Positions 11,013 through 22,330 of a DNA stretch of 64,000 nt are shown piece by piece. The position numbers and the translations under genes are program-made. Where the stretch lies: NCBI RefSeq assembly GCF_003711515.1, contig NW_021167079.1:1105471-1169470 (forward strand), given 5' to 3'. Positions within the stretch are counted from its first letter, which is position 1; each line of letters starts with the position of its first letter. This DNA is from Sodiomyces alkalinus F11 (taxonomy: Eukaryota > Ascomycota > Sordariomycetes > Glomerellales > Plectosphaerellaceae). The notes beneath the pieces are model-generated. The model was not told the DNA's origin. It worked only from the letters and a program-made list of their open reading frames with translations, and did no database searches.

Positions 11013-13037
11013 GTCGGTGGTGAGCGGTTGAGCGTCAAGACTCGAAACCACTGGGCCGATGAAAAGAGAGTATGTGCTGGCGCTCTTTGCGTATCGTTCG
11101 GTTTGCAGAAGAAGGATGTAAGAATAGATGTTATCTCTGGGCAATGGCCCAGGTCCATCCGAATATTGTCAAATCTCGTTGTGTTCGGGTGCGAGCTCGA
11201 GCTGCTTGGCTAAAGTGATCGTTTCCAGTCGGCTCCCAACGCATCGTATCGGGGGAGAGGTGTTGTGGAAAATGCCCCTCCTCCTCGCTCAGGGTTCCGC
11301 GAGACACAAAATTTAAGAGAGAGGGGTGAAGGGGGAAGAAGATGCGAGAAAAGGAAGACGGTGAGTCGACCGAGAAAAGCCTCCTGGGATAAGGAAAAGA
11401 AGGGCCAGACGGTCGGTGTATGCCCAGTCAGAAAACGGAGGCGGGCAAGAGCGAGGGGGAGGAGAGGGGGCCGCCCCGATGGCGCCTGCACAGATAATGG
11501 TCTGGACCCTTTTGGACCGTCTCTCAGGTTTCTCCCGTGGGGCCCCGGGGAAACACGGCAGTAGGCAAATGCCAAGAGTCACTGTGCGACGAAGACATCG
11601 AAACGGCCGAGATGGAAGATTTGGGCGACCGGACGGGGTCCAGCCCTGCATGGCCCGGTGGCCCAATCTTCTGTTGTGTTCTCTTTACAGATTTAAGCTT
11701 TACCCGTACACTTTTATTACAGGCAACTGGAGTTGGGTCCATCATTTGCTCATGGTTTCTTTCGTGTTTTCTTTCTGTTTGTTTGCTCTATTTTGCCAAG
11801 CCCGAAAATTTAGCGGCGGGGGGCAGTGAAATGATAGTCGAGGGAAAGGGAAGGGAATTTCGGTCCAGAACACGGATGCAACTGCTGGACACAAGGCACC
11901 CGCGCCAACGGGCCGTCTCGTCTCGTCCATAGAGCCTGATATTTCCCGATCTAGTCATGTGCAGTTGGTCAGAGCGTAGTGCTGGGTGACAGGCATGGGC
12001 ATGGGTCACGCTTGCCAATTCTTCAACACCACAGTCGAGAAAAAGAAGAAGTGGGGGGAAGGAAGAAGAAAAGAAAGAACGATAGAAAAAGACAAAAGTA
12101 TAGTAGAGGAAAAAAAAAAAAGAAAAGAAGAGGGGAGTCCCTAATTCGGCGGCCAAAATCGACCCGAGGGACTGGTGAATATTCCACGATGTATCAGAAA
12201 GATGCCGCCGGCTAAGCTCTGCGTGGGGTCTTGGGGGTTTTTTGGTTGTACACTACTTTACTCTGTGAATACCCCGTATTGGTAGGCAGGCGCCAGTCTG
12301 ATGGGCGTCCGGTATATCGCCGAGAAAAGCATGCATGCGTATCATACTAGGTTGGGCTTGGCCTGTCATCTGAAATCGAACGGCAGCGATGTGATCGAGA
12401 AGTTAGGGTAATTTCCGGACTTCTCTGCCGCGTGACTGTCTAATACTTACATGGAGGAATTGAAGGGCTCTCATTTGTTTGCGTGATTTATACCTTAAAG
12501 GAGGATACAGTGGTGTTACAAAGGCCAAGCTGCCCCGGCGCGTCATTGGGATTTTACGTACTTGTCCGCACTTGTCCACATTTTGGGCGTGGGGACTTTA
12601 AGGCTCCCCAGTGGTGACACCGCAATCTACGGAGTCCTCCGTACCTTACCGTACTGAGCACTGTACTCCATGATAATACCTAATCACTCTCAGCAGCACG
12701 GATACGTCCGTATACCTACCTACCTTACATAAGGTAAGGTAATCACCTTCCGAACGGTTGATAAGATAAGAATCTTGACACCCAGCAATGAGAATGAGCA
12801 CGGACCATGTCTCATCCACCCCCGCGAGCATCTTGGCCAATAAAGTCAAACGTCTGACCCATCGTCCACGAAGAGATCACAAAAGCTTCGTCGAGTTGCG
12901 CGTTCCATGCCGGATGCCTGGCAGACCTCCCTCGGGTCCTTTCACAGACATGAATCGTTCCCGCTTAGCTCCCTTGGTCTGGTGACACTGGGAGACCACC
13001 GAAGAAGTCGCACACCGGGCTTCTCTCTCCGGACAAG
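11013..13037. other. Intergenic, no supported gene
   Basis: About 2 kb between divergent genes. Open frames of 100-137 codons at 11210-12215 overlap one another on both strands, and their products are low in complexity. A purine-rich A/G tract runs from 12040 to 12135. TACCT/AGGTA word clusters lie at about 12640-12745. Confidence 0.5.
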
Positions 13038-14423
13038 ATGCACGAGTTCATGGACTACGTCCGGAGCGCGTTCTATGATGCCACAGATTGGAACCGCGAG
13101 AGCTCTTACTCGTCCCTGAACTCAACTGCGAATGGTACCCCCACTTCCCCAAACATCTCACCGATATCGTCTACCAAACCAAGACGGACCAGCTGACTTG
13201 AGTTCATCCTCATCGTCTCAGCGCTCCTCAATTTCCCGACCCCCATCGGCGTCCGCCTGACCCTCTCTTCCCTAGCGTCGCCCAACTTTGCGACGTCGTA
13301 CCAGCTCGGTTCAATCGGCGTCGTCGATGGTTCCATATCCTACCTATACTCTTCAGTCCCCCTCGACGTCCACCTCACGCCGCAATCCGACCGCACCCCG
13401 CTAGCAACCCTCTTCCAGTCCTACCGACCCCTCCCCGCTCTCCCTCGTCGCGGCGAAGACCAGCTCACGCCCTACCCGCTGCATAGTCCCGCCGCCGCCT
13501 CACTTCTCTACGGCCGTCTCTACCTGCCGCAATCCCTCCTCGAAGCCCTCGTGATACGGCGCGTCACCCCCGCTCTCCAGCTCCAGCTCAGCGCCGTCTC
13601 GGGCCACTTCCTCCGGGACGGCGGCACCCTCCTGGGATTAGCCCAGTACGATGTGGGGCGGTACTCGCTCGAAGGGCTCGCTTCTTCCGACGGCGGCCTG
13701 CTCGGTCTGCGCGGGCTCTATAATTTCGGGAACGAAGTCGACGACGCCGGCGTGGTCCCGTCGTCGCCGCCTGCCCCTCCTTTACCGGTCGTGACGGGCA
13801 ACGGCGGCGCCGACGAAGCCAGGGAGCGCATATACGGCCGCTTCAGTGCTGGCGGGGAGATCTACTACGGAACGCTGAACAAGTCCGGCGGCGTGAGCTT
13901 GGGCGCGCGCTTCGCCACGCTGCCCGCCCACCGCGGCACGCCGCTCACGGCCACCTTGACGCTGAACCCGCTCATGGGCAACGTCTGCGCCACGTACGCA
14001 CTCATGGCAGGCCGAAACTGCAGCCTGGCGACCAAGTTTGACTTCAACGTGTTCAGCTACGAGAGTGATTGGGCTGTGGGCATGGAGCTGTGGAGGAAGC
14101 GCCCACCGATACCCACTGCACCAGTCGCCTCGGTGGAGAAGCTCGTCAGGGAAAGGAGTTTCCAGGCGAAGCTGGAGTGGAGGTTGGATGATCCGGAGGA
14201 GGTGGAGAAGGCAGTAACGTCGCAGAAATCCGAAGGCGCGGGGACGTCGGACGACGAGTATACCGGCGTGCTCAAGGCGCGGTTGGACCAAAATCTGAGG
14301 ATCGGGCTGATGTGGGAAGGAAGAGCCAAATCGCTGCTATTCAGCTTGGGCAGCGGTATTGACCTTAGGCATTCGGAGTCCCCATTCCGAACGCTCGGTT
14401 TAGAAGTTCAGTTCTCCTCATGA
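13038..14423 (+). CDS. mdm10: Mitochondrial distribution and morphology protein 10, ERMES/SAM outer-membrane beta-barrel
   Basis: Exons 13038-13134 and 13222-14423 are joined in phase 1 (donor GGTACC, acceptor CTCAG), giving 432 residues. The start MHEFMDYVRSAFYDATDWNR and the sequence across the junction, STANALLNFPTPIGVRLTL, are diagnostic of Mdm10. The rest alternates short amphipathic strands, as expected of a 19-strand barrel, and ends with a beta signal-like LGLEVQFSS. Mdm10 sits in the mitochondrial outer membrane. It anchors the ERMES tether (with Mdm12, Mdm34 and Mmm1) to the ER for lipid exchange, and also serves the SAM complex in beta-barrel assembly. The loop at about residues 235-260 is Pro/Gly-rich and probably species-specific. 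Codons are GC-rich at the third position throughout. The short first exon is conserved in filamentous fungi. Confidence 0.95.
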
Positions 14424-15800
14424 TGCAAAGAAGAGCGGTGGTATTAGGACTGTATATATATATATATATATATATGGCATTGTCATGATATCTGCATCGG
14501 GGAGCGAGAAGCGGCAGAGCATGATACAACATCAAAACTAGAAGGTGCGAGAGATAAGGAACTTCAGTAAATAACATCTGTCAGTTCGGATATTCCATAT
14601 CAATACCAGCTCATCATGCTGGTCGGGAGAACCTCTTGACGCGTAAAGCGAGCTACATAGATATATAGTGGGTGGTTGAAGGGTCTTCCCTCCACACATC
14701 CCGCCAAACAGGGGATGTTTTCCCTGTGGCTGAGCTAATGTCACTGGTCTCTGGCTTACGTAGGTGACTGGTTGCCTACCTTACTTTGGTCATCATTCAG
14801 GGGCTCTCTTCCGCACAGCCTTGGGATCTCCATAAGGTACCTTAGGTAAGGTAGGTAAGGTAAAGGTAGACGTCTGTCAGCCGAGCGGGGGCTAACGTCC
14901 GGCTACTTTAGCTTCCGGCCAGGAATCGTCCATGGCCTTTCTATTTGTTTCTCCTTGTTAGATGACATGTCCCTTATTCCTTTTATAGTCACTTCGAGAA
15001 GACTGATGATGCTTTCCTCAGGGTCTGGGCCTTCTCTCCTGAGAAGGAGAATGAGCACTAACCGATATCCGAGTGAAGACGCCATGGTTTCATGCCATAT
15101 TTTGTAGCTTTACACGTAGCTCTGCGCAGTCTTTTCTTGGTATCTATGTACTTCCTCTGTACCTACGTGGATGGACACGAGGTTAATGCGGCTTAAGGTA
15201 CTTAAAGACGCCGGGAACCTTGATGGCCTTGCAAAGACCGGTGCCGAGTTTTTCTCGGTAACTCCTTCCCCGAACATACATAGTGCCTGGTAGTATGACG
15301 GGTAGCTACCGATCCGATCCGGACGGGTGATTGAGAAGGCGGCAGGATCTCCGGCCCATGTAAATCGGCAAACCCCCTTTACCCGTCCGGAGTCTCATGA
15401 CCTAAATGTTCCACATAGCCCGGATGTCAGACTTTGCTTTTTACTCTGGACCTCGTTCGCTATGCGCTGCAAAATCAAAAGTGAACCTCCCCTCCCCTTC
15501 TTCCTCACATTTAATCTCCAGCAAGGGGCAGTTGCAACGAGCGACCAGCGCTACTTCTACCTCCGTAAGGTAGAGAGACCCCTCGAGCCACGTATCCCCA
15601 AGCGCCACCGAACCAAGTCGTGGTCAGGAGGAAACTAGGACCATAATCGCATCTCAAAGTCGTCCCCGAGAACGCCGCCGACGGATATGGTAGGAGAATA
15701 CCAACCTCTGTTTCGGCCACATTCTTTCACTCTGCCTACATGTACTGAGTATGGCTACAACCCTCATTCGATGTATTAACCCGGAGATAAGGTAGACAAG
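14424..15800. other. Intergenic with TA microsatellite, no supported gene
   Basis: Holds a (TA)n tract at 14452-14475 just after mdm10 and a dense AGGTA cluster at 14835-14870. Frames near 15327-15720 show no domain. The promoter of the ZIP gene should lie at the right end. Confidence 0.5.
14452..14475. repeat. (TA)n microsatellite
   Basis: Twelve uninterrupted TA units 29 bp after the mdm10 stop codon, within its probable 3' untranslated region. Confidence 0.95.
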
Positions 15801-16979
15801 ATGCAGCTGCACAGCAGAAGCAACTTAGGGGAAGTGCCTCCCGACTCTCACCAGCAACACGTTTTCGAATCAAAGCGGTATCCCAACCCCATCACCGTGG
15901 ATCATGACGATGTTGACTCGAACTGCAACGCCGCGCCGGCCGACCGGACCGACATGCACCTCCGCATCGCTTCAATTTTCATCATCTTAGTCTCCTCACT
16001 CATCGGGGCTTTGCTTCCAATTCTACTAAGAAAATTCGCGAAGGGCGGCTTCGCCAAGGCGATGCTCTTTGGGTCGAAGTTCGTGGGGAGCGGCGTGATC
16101 ATTAGCACGGCCTGGATGCATCTCATGGCACCGGCCGCGGCGGAGCTGGGCCACGAATGTGCGCGTCGGAGATTGGGGAGGTTTGACTGGGCTTTCTTCA
16201 TCGCCTTGATGACCGTCATGAGCATGTTTCTCGCTGAGATTCTTGTCACGCATTTCGGCCACCGCGGCTCCAATAACGCCAGCAGCGCGTCGCGGGTGTT
16301 CCTGTTACCCGAGGAAGCCTATTCGCATTTGGAGCAGCAGCATGTGAGAGGTAACGGGCGGGACAGGACCAACAATGCCGACAATCCGTCGTCTCAGCAT
16401 TGTCAGGACGATGGAGGATCCTCCCCGGCCGAATCCGAGCGTACGATCGTCGCCACACAAGGCGACCCGCACAAGAAATCTGCAGAAGACCACCCCGGCC
16501 TTGTCAGTCAACTTACAGCTGTGTCGATCCTCGAATTCGGCATCGTCTTCCACAGCGTCTTGATCGGTCTCGTCCTCGCCACGACTTCCAACTTGACCGT
16601 CCTGCTGATCGCGATGGTATTCCACCAGCTTCTCGAAGGTCTCGGCCTCGGTGCTCGCCTGGCCGACGCTCCCTGGCCCAGAAACCGCTGGTGGCTTCCC
16701 TACATGTGCGCCTGCCTCTTCGCCGTCTCCACACCCATCGGTACAGTCGTCGGCTTGGTTGCCCAGCCCAGGAGCGCGGCAGACCAGCTCCTTATCACTG
16801 GTATTTTCGACGCGATTAGCGCAGGCATCTTGATGTACACCGGTCTTGTGGAGTTGCTGGCACATGAGTTCTTGTTGAATCCGGAGATGAGAAGCAGCCC
16901 GTTGAGAGCCCAGCTTAGTGCCTTTGCGTGCATCTTGGCTGGGACGGGAGGCATGGCTTTGTTGGCGAACTGGGCATGA
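15801..16979 (+). CDS. ZIP family zinc/iron transporter
   Basis: Single exon, 392 residues. A hydrophilic N-terminus with possible metal ligands (HDDVDSNC) precedes eight predicted membrane segments. TM1 IASIFIILVSSLIGALLPIL and TM2 match ZIP, and STAWMHLMAPAAAEL fits the conserved TAxxHLxxPA element. A long Ser/Asp/His loop (about residues 150-235) separates TM3 from TM4. TM4 has HSVLIG and TM5 has HQLLEG, the paired histidine motifs (HSxxxG, HQxxEG) that form the metal path. Fungal relatives (Zrt1/Zrt2 type) import Zn2+ across the plasma membrane under zinc limitation. The variable loop is only modestly His-rich compared with Zrt1. Zinc is the likely cargo; iron or manganese cannot be excluded from sequence. 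Confidence 0.92.
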   Translation: MQLHSRSNLGEVPPDSHQQHVFESKRYPNPITVDHDDVDSNCNAAPADRTDMHLRIASIFIILVSSLIGALLPILLRKFAKGGFAKAMLFGSKFVGSGVIISTAWMHLMAPAAAELGHECARRRLGRFDWAFFIALMTVMSMFLAEILVTHFGHRGSNNASSASRVFLLPEEAYSHLEQQHVRGNGRDRTNNADNPSSQHCQDDGGSSPAESERTIVATQGDPHKKSAEDHPGLVSQLTAVSILEFGIVFHSVLIGLVLATTSNLTVLLIAMVFHQLLEGLGLGARLADAPWPRNRWWLPYMCACLFAVSTPIGTVVGLVAQPRSAADQLLITGIFDAISAGILMYTGLVELLAHEFLLNPEMRSSPLRAQLSAFACILAGTGGMALLANWA

Positions 16980-17451
16980 AGTGTGGTTTGCTTTCCAGGA
17001 GTAGAGAACCATAAGGGAGAAATGCGCGCATAGCCTGCCTAGCCTCCATATCCATGGCCCTTCGCTGTCGGAGAGACCTTAAGAAGCATACAGGAAACCA
17101 CATGCATCTTTAACAATACCATAGTGTCCTCATTAAATAAAGTGAATTCTGTAAATGCATAACATTTCTCTTTGACTATGGACTTGAACAGTAACATGCT
17201 GAGTGCAACCGAGTCTCTGACAGTGTCTTTGGAGATTATGAACACAGTTATTGTCGGAGATTCATATCACGTGACTTAGCCCTTGTTCACAGGGGCAAGC
17301 CCTAGACCGCCAAGACTTGCAACTCCCAGTGCACCACCACATGCCAAATTCTTTTTGCGGGTCGACTGGTTCAACCTCGATTTTCGATCTTCACATCGCA
17401 GACAACACACCAACCCACCAGTACCCTCAATCCCCCGACAACACCGAAAAA
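16980..17451. other. Intergenic region before the eS19 gene
   Basis: Holds the 3' end of the ZIP transcription unit and the eS19 promoter. No open frame of interest. The last 150 bp before the ribosomal gene are rich in C/A and lack a clear TATA box. Confidence 0.4.
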
Positions 17452-18437
17452 ATGGCTGGCGGCGTTACCGTTCGCGATGTCGATGTAGGTTGATTACAAT
17501 TCCCGCAAGGTCCCCAACAGAAGCCAGCGAAAAAAGAAAGGCAAAAGGAGGAAAAATGGACAACAACCTACTCGAGACCGTTCCTCCGAAGTTGGCCGCC
17601 TCGACCGACCTACAAATTGCGATTTCGACAACATACGGGATATGAAGACACCATGCTTCTCGAAGTCTCGCAGCTCGCAACGGCGGCACGCGGCCAACGA
17701 GGAGTGAATACAATGGGGCTACAATGAGGAAGGGAGCAGGCGCGAGGGGATCGAAAGATCTCCGACGACGGAATCATTGCTAATTGGTGTTTCTTCTTCC
17801 CGAACAGGCGCAGAAGTTCATCACTTCCTACGCGGCTTTCCTGAAGCGCCAGGGCAAGCTGCCCATTCCTGGTATGCCTCCACGGATTTTTCTTTGTCTT
17901 TCATTTTTCATTTTTTTTGTCCCCTCCCCCCTCATCGGGTGCAACCCTCCAGGCTAACTCTCGACTAGGCTGGGTCGATATCGTCAAGACCGGCCACGGC
18001 AAGGAACTCCCCCCTCAGGACATTGACTGGTTCTACGTCCGCGCCGCCTCCGTCGCTCGCCAGGTCTACCTCCGCAAGTCGGTCGGTGTCGGCCGTCTCC
18101 GCAAGGTCCACGGCTCCGCCAAGAACCGCGGTGTGCGCCCCTCGCACCACGCTGACGCCTCTGGCAGCGTCGACCGCAAGGTTCTCCAGGCTCTTGAGAA
18201 GATTGGTGTCGTTGAGCAGAACGAGGAGAAGGGCGGTCGCCGCATCACCGAGTCTGGGCAGCGTGACTTGGACCGTGAGTTTTTCCTCCTCCCCCTTGTA
18301 ACTCGAATTTTCTTCCCTTTTTCCGTCAAGAGACTTTCCATCCCGAAGAGAGCTGGTCGCTAATCCTGCATCTAGGTATTGCCCAGACCACTGCTGAGGC
18401 TGAGGAGGAGGAGGAGTCTGAGGAGGACGATGAGTAG
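17452..18437 (+). CDS. rps19: 40S ribosomal protein S19 (eS19)
   Basis: Four exons: 17452-17484, 17808-17871, 17969-18274 and 18376-18437, phases 0, 1 and 1, giving 154 residues. The protein starts MAGGVTVRDVDAQKFITSYA and carries the family core LPIPGWVDIVKTGHGKELPP, DWFYVRAASVARQVYLRKSV and GVGRLRKVHGSAKNRG, which cover the rRNA-binding surface of eS19. It is needed for 18S rRNA maturation and 40S assembly. The 33-nt first exon followed by a 323-nt intron is typical of fungal ribosomal protein genes. The final exon adds an acidic tail, AEAEEEEESEEDDE, longer than the plain C-terminus of the yeast protein. Start, splice sites and stop are unambiguous. Confidence 0.97.
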
Positions 18438-19122
18438 ATATCCCCTACCGCACCAACGATTATGCGGTTTTGACGTTCGGCTCGGTTAGGTTCATGGCAA
18501 CGGCGGGCATTGGGTTAGGCGTCTGAAAAGGAATCATGATTATTGACCATTTTTGAACCCCAATACAACGTCCCGTAGTCGTTGGTCTTCCCCCAACAAC
18601 TTCAAGACCCTAATGGGGTTTCTAGCCTCTGCCGTGCTCCGTACCACATCTTCTCTTTCCTGTTATTTCCCGTCAGCTGACCCTCCCCTCCGAAGCAACT
18701 GCCCCCTTTTCCTCGATACGGTGAACCTGTGATGCCTTTTGGAATCAAGGCCTTGCCTTGAGACCACCCTCTTTCCCCCGCCGGCTCTATGTGCCTACTT
18801 CACCAGTTGCGACTGTTCCTACTACGTCCTTCCTCTGTTGCAGTTCCCTACTTAGATTATGTTCGCCGTTTGGGTTTACCAACAACCTTTTTCTTCCATC
18901 CTCATTCACTTCTTTCCGGCACTTCGACAGCGGTGGCGGTTACGTCGGTCATCAAAGCTCCCTTCGGCGGTCTCTGATTCTCGACTCCTAACGGTTGCCT
19001 GGCCTCTCTGAATCTTCCCCCATCCGTTCAAGGCCGGTAAGGCTGCTCTACTGTGTTCTCTGCCTTCACACCTCAACTTACCAAGAAATATTATGTAGCA
19101 CGTAGGGCTTCGTCCTAACAGC
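18438..19122. other. Intergenic, no supported gene
   Basis: Contains the eS19 3' region and pyrimidine-rich sequence (18640-18910). Small overlapping frames here lack protein-like character. Confidence 0.4.
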
Positions 19123-20292
19123 ATGACCTCACACGAAAGGTCACCTTCCATGGTGACAGGCAACGAGGACACGAGTTACTTTTTCAGTTCCGACCCGCCG
19201 CTGGAGCCTACGGTCGCTGGCGCCGGCCTTCCGGACAGCAACGATCGAGGAGTCGCAGGCATCGACGAAAACAACCAAAACGGCCTCGTGTTTTGTAAAG
19301 GCCGAAATGAGAACGGATGCCCTATCATTACGGTGTACAAACCCGTGATGACAACTGCATTCACCATCTCGGTACCAAACAATAGCCTAGGGGTTGCGAG
19401 TGACGTCTTGACGGCGTTCACTCAGAAGGCCGTTATAGGCGCCTTGATGTATAGGCAAACGATCATCATGCTTACGACTAGTACGAGCATGATTAGCGCC
19501 CCGCGGGATACCACGAACAAGACGCCTCGAATTCTGTGGAAGACAATCTGGCGGGACCGCGTCAAAAGACTCGCGCCTATGTTGAAGCTCCCGCTCGGCT
19601 CTATATACGATGGGGCTGGAAAAGCAGGATCCGGCCGTGAAACGGCCAAACAAGGCAACTACCACTCCTCGCACGTGGAGAAGAAGCTGGCGGTTTTCGC
19701 CCTGTATACCATGCTTAAGGCGTATGGTATCCGTACCGGGCGGTACGCGACTGCCGGTCAGATAAGACAGCTCCGAGAGGCTATACAACACGAACAACCG
19801 GGTGAACACGCCCAATTCGACATCCCCATCTCGAGGAAATACTGCTCTTTATGCCCCGTATTTGTCCAGCGGCTGGGTAACGTGAGCGGGATCAAGTTCA
19901 GGTTCAAGATCCAGCACCTTGTACAACGGCTACCTGTGCCTTCTTCCACGACGCGTACGGATATTCAGGTTCTTGGGACCGCGTCGGAAGTCGTCAATAA
20001 CCCTGTTGAGTATCATGGCGAGACTTTCACCGATGCCGAGCTCACGGAGAATAATGGGTTAGTGGTGGAGACACGATGTGAAAGAGAAGACGATGCGCCG
20101 ACTCCTCCCCCTCCAACATCTGAGGTGGTAGAGCAATTCTCCGAGGGGTTAAAGTCCTTCTCGTTCCAGCGCACCCGGCGAATGATAAAGCGCGCCCGCG
20201 AGCCGCTCTTCAAGCGGAAGCCACTACCTCCCACGGCGGAGATTTTTACGCCTAGTACATCACCGCAGTCGAGAGCACAGAGAAGCGACTAG
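19123..20292 (+). CDS. Hypothetical protein with HxE...CxxC motif pair, possible nucleic-acid/nucleotide deaminase relative
   Basis: Single exon of 389 residues with even codon use. No signal peptide or clear membrane helix; an N-terminal Ser/Asp-rich region of about 60 residues precedes the folded part. The centre has HVEKKLAVFALYTMLKAYGI, and about 57 residues after the His comes FDIPISRKYCSLCPVFVQRL. A His-x-Glu at a helix start, then a beta strand running into Cys-x-x-Cys and a helix, is the zinc-site layout of the deaminase superfamily. Fungi have many poorly known members (for example the OTT_1508-like family). The gap between the two motifs is longer than in most deaminases, and HVE replaces the usual HAE/HCE. 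The C-terminus is Pro-rich, then basic (RTRRMIKRAREPLFKRKP). Deaminase kinship is inference; a structural zinc site is an alternative. Confidence 0.55.
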   Translation: MTSHERSPSMVTGNEDTSYFFSSDPPLEPTVAGAGLPDSNDRGVAGIDENNQNGLVFCKGRNENGCPIITVYKPVMTTAFTISVPNNSLGVASDVLTAFTQKAVIGALMYRQTIIMLTTSTSMISAPRDTTNKTPRILWKTIWRDRVKRLAPMLKLPLGSIYDGAGKAGSGRETAKQGNYHSSHVEKKLAVFALYTMLKAYGIRTGRYATAGQIRQLREAIQHEQPGEHAQFDIPISRKYCSLCPVFVQRLGNVSGIKFRFKIQHLVQRLPVPSSTTRTDIQVLGTASEVVNNPVEYHGETFTDAELTENNGLVVETRCEREDDAPTPPPPTSEVVEQFSEGLKSFSFQRTRRMIKRAREPLFKRKPLPPTAEIFTPSTSPQSRAQRSD

Positions 20293-22330
20293 TGCCATCC
20301 GACAAGCCAGAGAGAAGAACTACGTATTCGAGAAGAATTGCTCTGGTCTGTACACCATTTGCGGTCCATGATAGGGCGACGTGCTAAGGAATACCACAGG
20401 TACGGGAGCTCACACATTGGGAGCTTGGGTTTGCGAAGGCCAACGGATGTCTTGAGGGGTCAAGAAAAGGAGGGCGCCGTTTCGTGTTCGGTGTGATCGG
20501 GGGTGGGGGGCACCTGCACGTGGTGAAAAGTGTATGTAAGCTTCCAAGGTAAAACTGTATCGGCTCAGCACAGCCAAGACCGCCCTTTTGTCTGCGCTGG
20601 AGAGTCAGTGGAGTCTGATGGTGGCTTGGGTACAACAAAGGAACAGTATTTTGCTACCTAGGGAGAACAACTGTGTATAAGGTAATAAGTACCATGGCCA
20701 AATCCTACTTTGGATTAGCCCAACAACAGATTCCTACAATTGACACGATTCCTTACATAATCCTGCTAGGTTGGTCTTGTGTTTTCACAGTGTACAGTTG
20801 TACACGTACACGTAAGACGGACGACTCCTGAGGAGGGGCTTGATGTGCCTGTGGCTTGATTTTTGCCTTAGTGGCTGCTAAATTAACCGAGAGCACAACG
20901 GTTCGTGTCGCAAGCCACATTCAACAAGGATTCAACGCTTAGGGAGGTACCTTCTACTTTGTATAGGTAGGTAGTAGGTAGCTAATTAAGGCATCGGCAC
21001 AATTTCCCGTCGTCTGCCTTATTAGTGCTTACTCCCAAACAAACTTGTACTCCTTTTTCCTCTGAAGGATGTCTCAATTGTCGGCTGTTGCCTTGCAATT
21101 TCTGCACATTGCATTTTCCTGACTGCCTGCTTCGAAGAAGGCTAATCGATATGCTGCTTCTTTTCGCCTTGTCCACTCACGTTCGACGACACTGCCCTGC
21201 GTTTGGCCCAAGGAGTTGGAGTTGCCTCCTGATGGCTTGGTCTGGCATGGCCGCGTTGCCAAGACAGCACATGAGGCACTTCCGTGCTTGGTATTCGGGG
21301 AGGGGGGGCGGGTTTGCCGCCCTCCAGGCAGCCAGGGAGCCAGTTATCTGCAGGAGCCAATTTACGCCAAGAAGCAATGCCAAGCATAACCAGAGTGTTC
21401 TGTTTTGCTTAGTTCGATTCTTGTTAGCCTTTTCCGGGATCCCGGGGGTCTTGTTCTCTCTCGTCTGTTTCGAAGACGACGAAGGAAAAGAAAAAAAAAA
21501 AGAAAAAACCCCGGATGCAGTTCGCTAATCTGGTACGACATCTTCGCTTGACGATCAACGGGTCGCCGCAGGAAGCCTTTCGAATAACGAGATGGACCTG
21601 GATTAGGTCACTGAGTCTTTGACTTGACAGATGTTGTGCCCATCCTGACGCTATTCGTACTACCTACAGTTGTACAACGCACTTCGTCCATCACATCCCC
21701 TTTCCGGAGGAACGCCCCCCCCCCCAATATGGGTCCAGCAACCGTCTCGTCCTGCCCTGGTGGCTAAATCGGGCAGCGCAACTTTTAGCCTTACCGGTCC
21801 CATGCCATGCCCCCAGAGCCGAGGCTCCGGCAAGCACGAATAGGGGCCCTTTCTGGGCTCTTGGTCGGGGGTCGGTTAGCTGCAGGCAATGCCATACCAA
21901 CGACAGGGGGGTCACATCCAGGGGTCTAAGCCCCACGATCATCACAGACATCCAACGAGACGAAGATGTGACAAGCAGTTCCCTGCTTCTCCTATAATAT
22001 GATTCCCCAGGGTTTCCGCTCCTTCGATTGGCAGAGAAATTTGGGAGTCATGAGAAGACGAATACAAAAGATCTTCCACGCCACGCCTTCTGCACCCGTG
22101 TCGTGACCATTCTTTCTCGGTTTGCCCCTGATTTTGTGTTTCGTCCCATCATTGATTTCCCGGCATCTTTGTCGGTTACTTAAGTATTTGTTTTCTTTTC
22201 TTCTACCTATTTCTTTAGTTTTTGTTTGCTTTCCGTGATCTTCACGCCCTCCTTCGCTTATTCCGTCGCTCCTTCAGACCAGCGCAGTTCGCCCCATATC
22301 CTGGGCCGTCTGCTTCTTATCGAAATACTC
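20293..22330. other. Intergenic, no supported gene
   Basis: Two kilobases with only short overlapping frames (for example 21025-21528). Visible: poly-A-rich tract at 21485-21510, a C run at 21715-21724, AGGTA cluster at 20944-20980. The last few hundred bases, rich in T and C (22100-22220), are the likely promoter and leader of the S41 gene. Confidence 0.5.

Noticed and set aside
11210..12215. Several overlapping frames of 60-137 codons on both strands
   Set aside because: They share the same bases in many registers, and composition follows the purine-rich DNA; no domain or splice pattern supports a gene.
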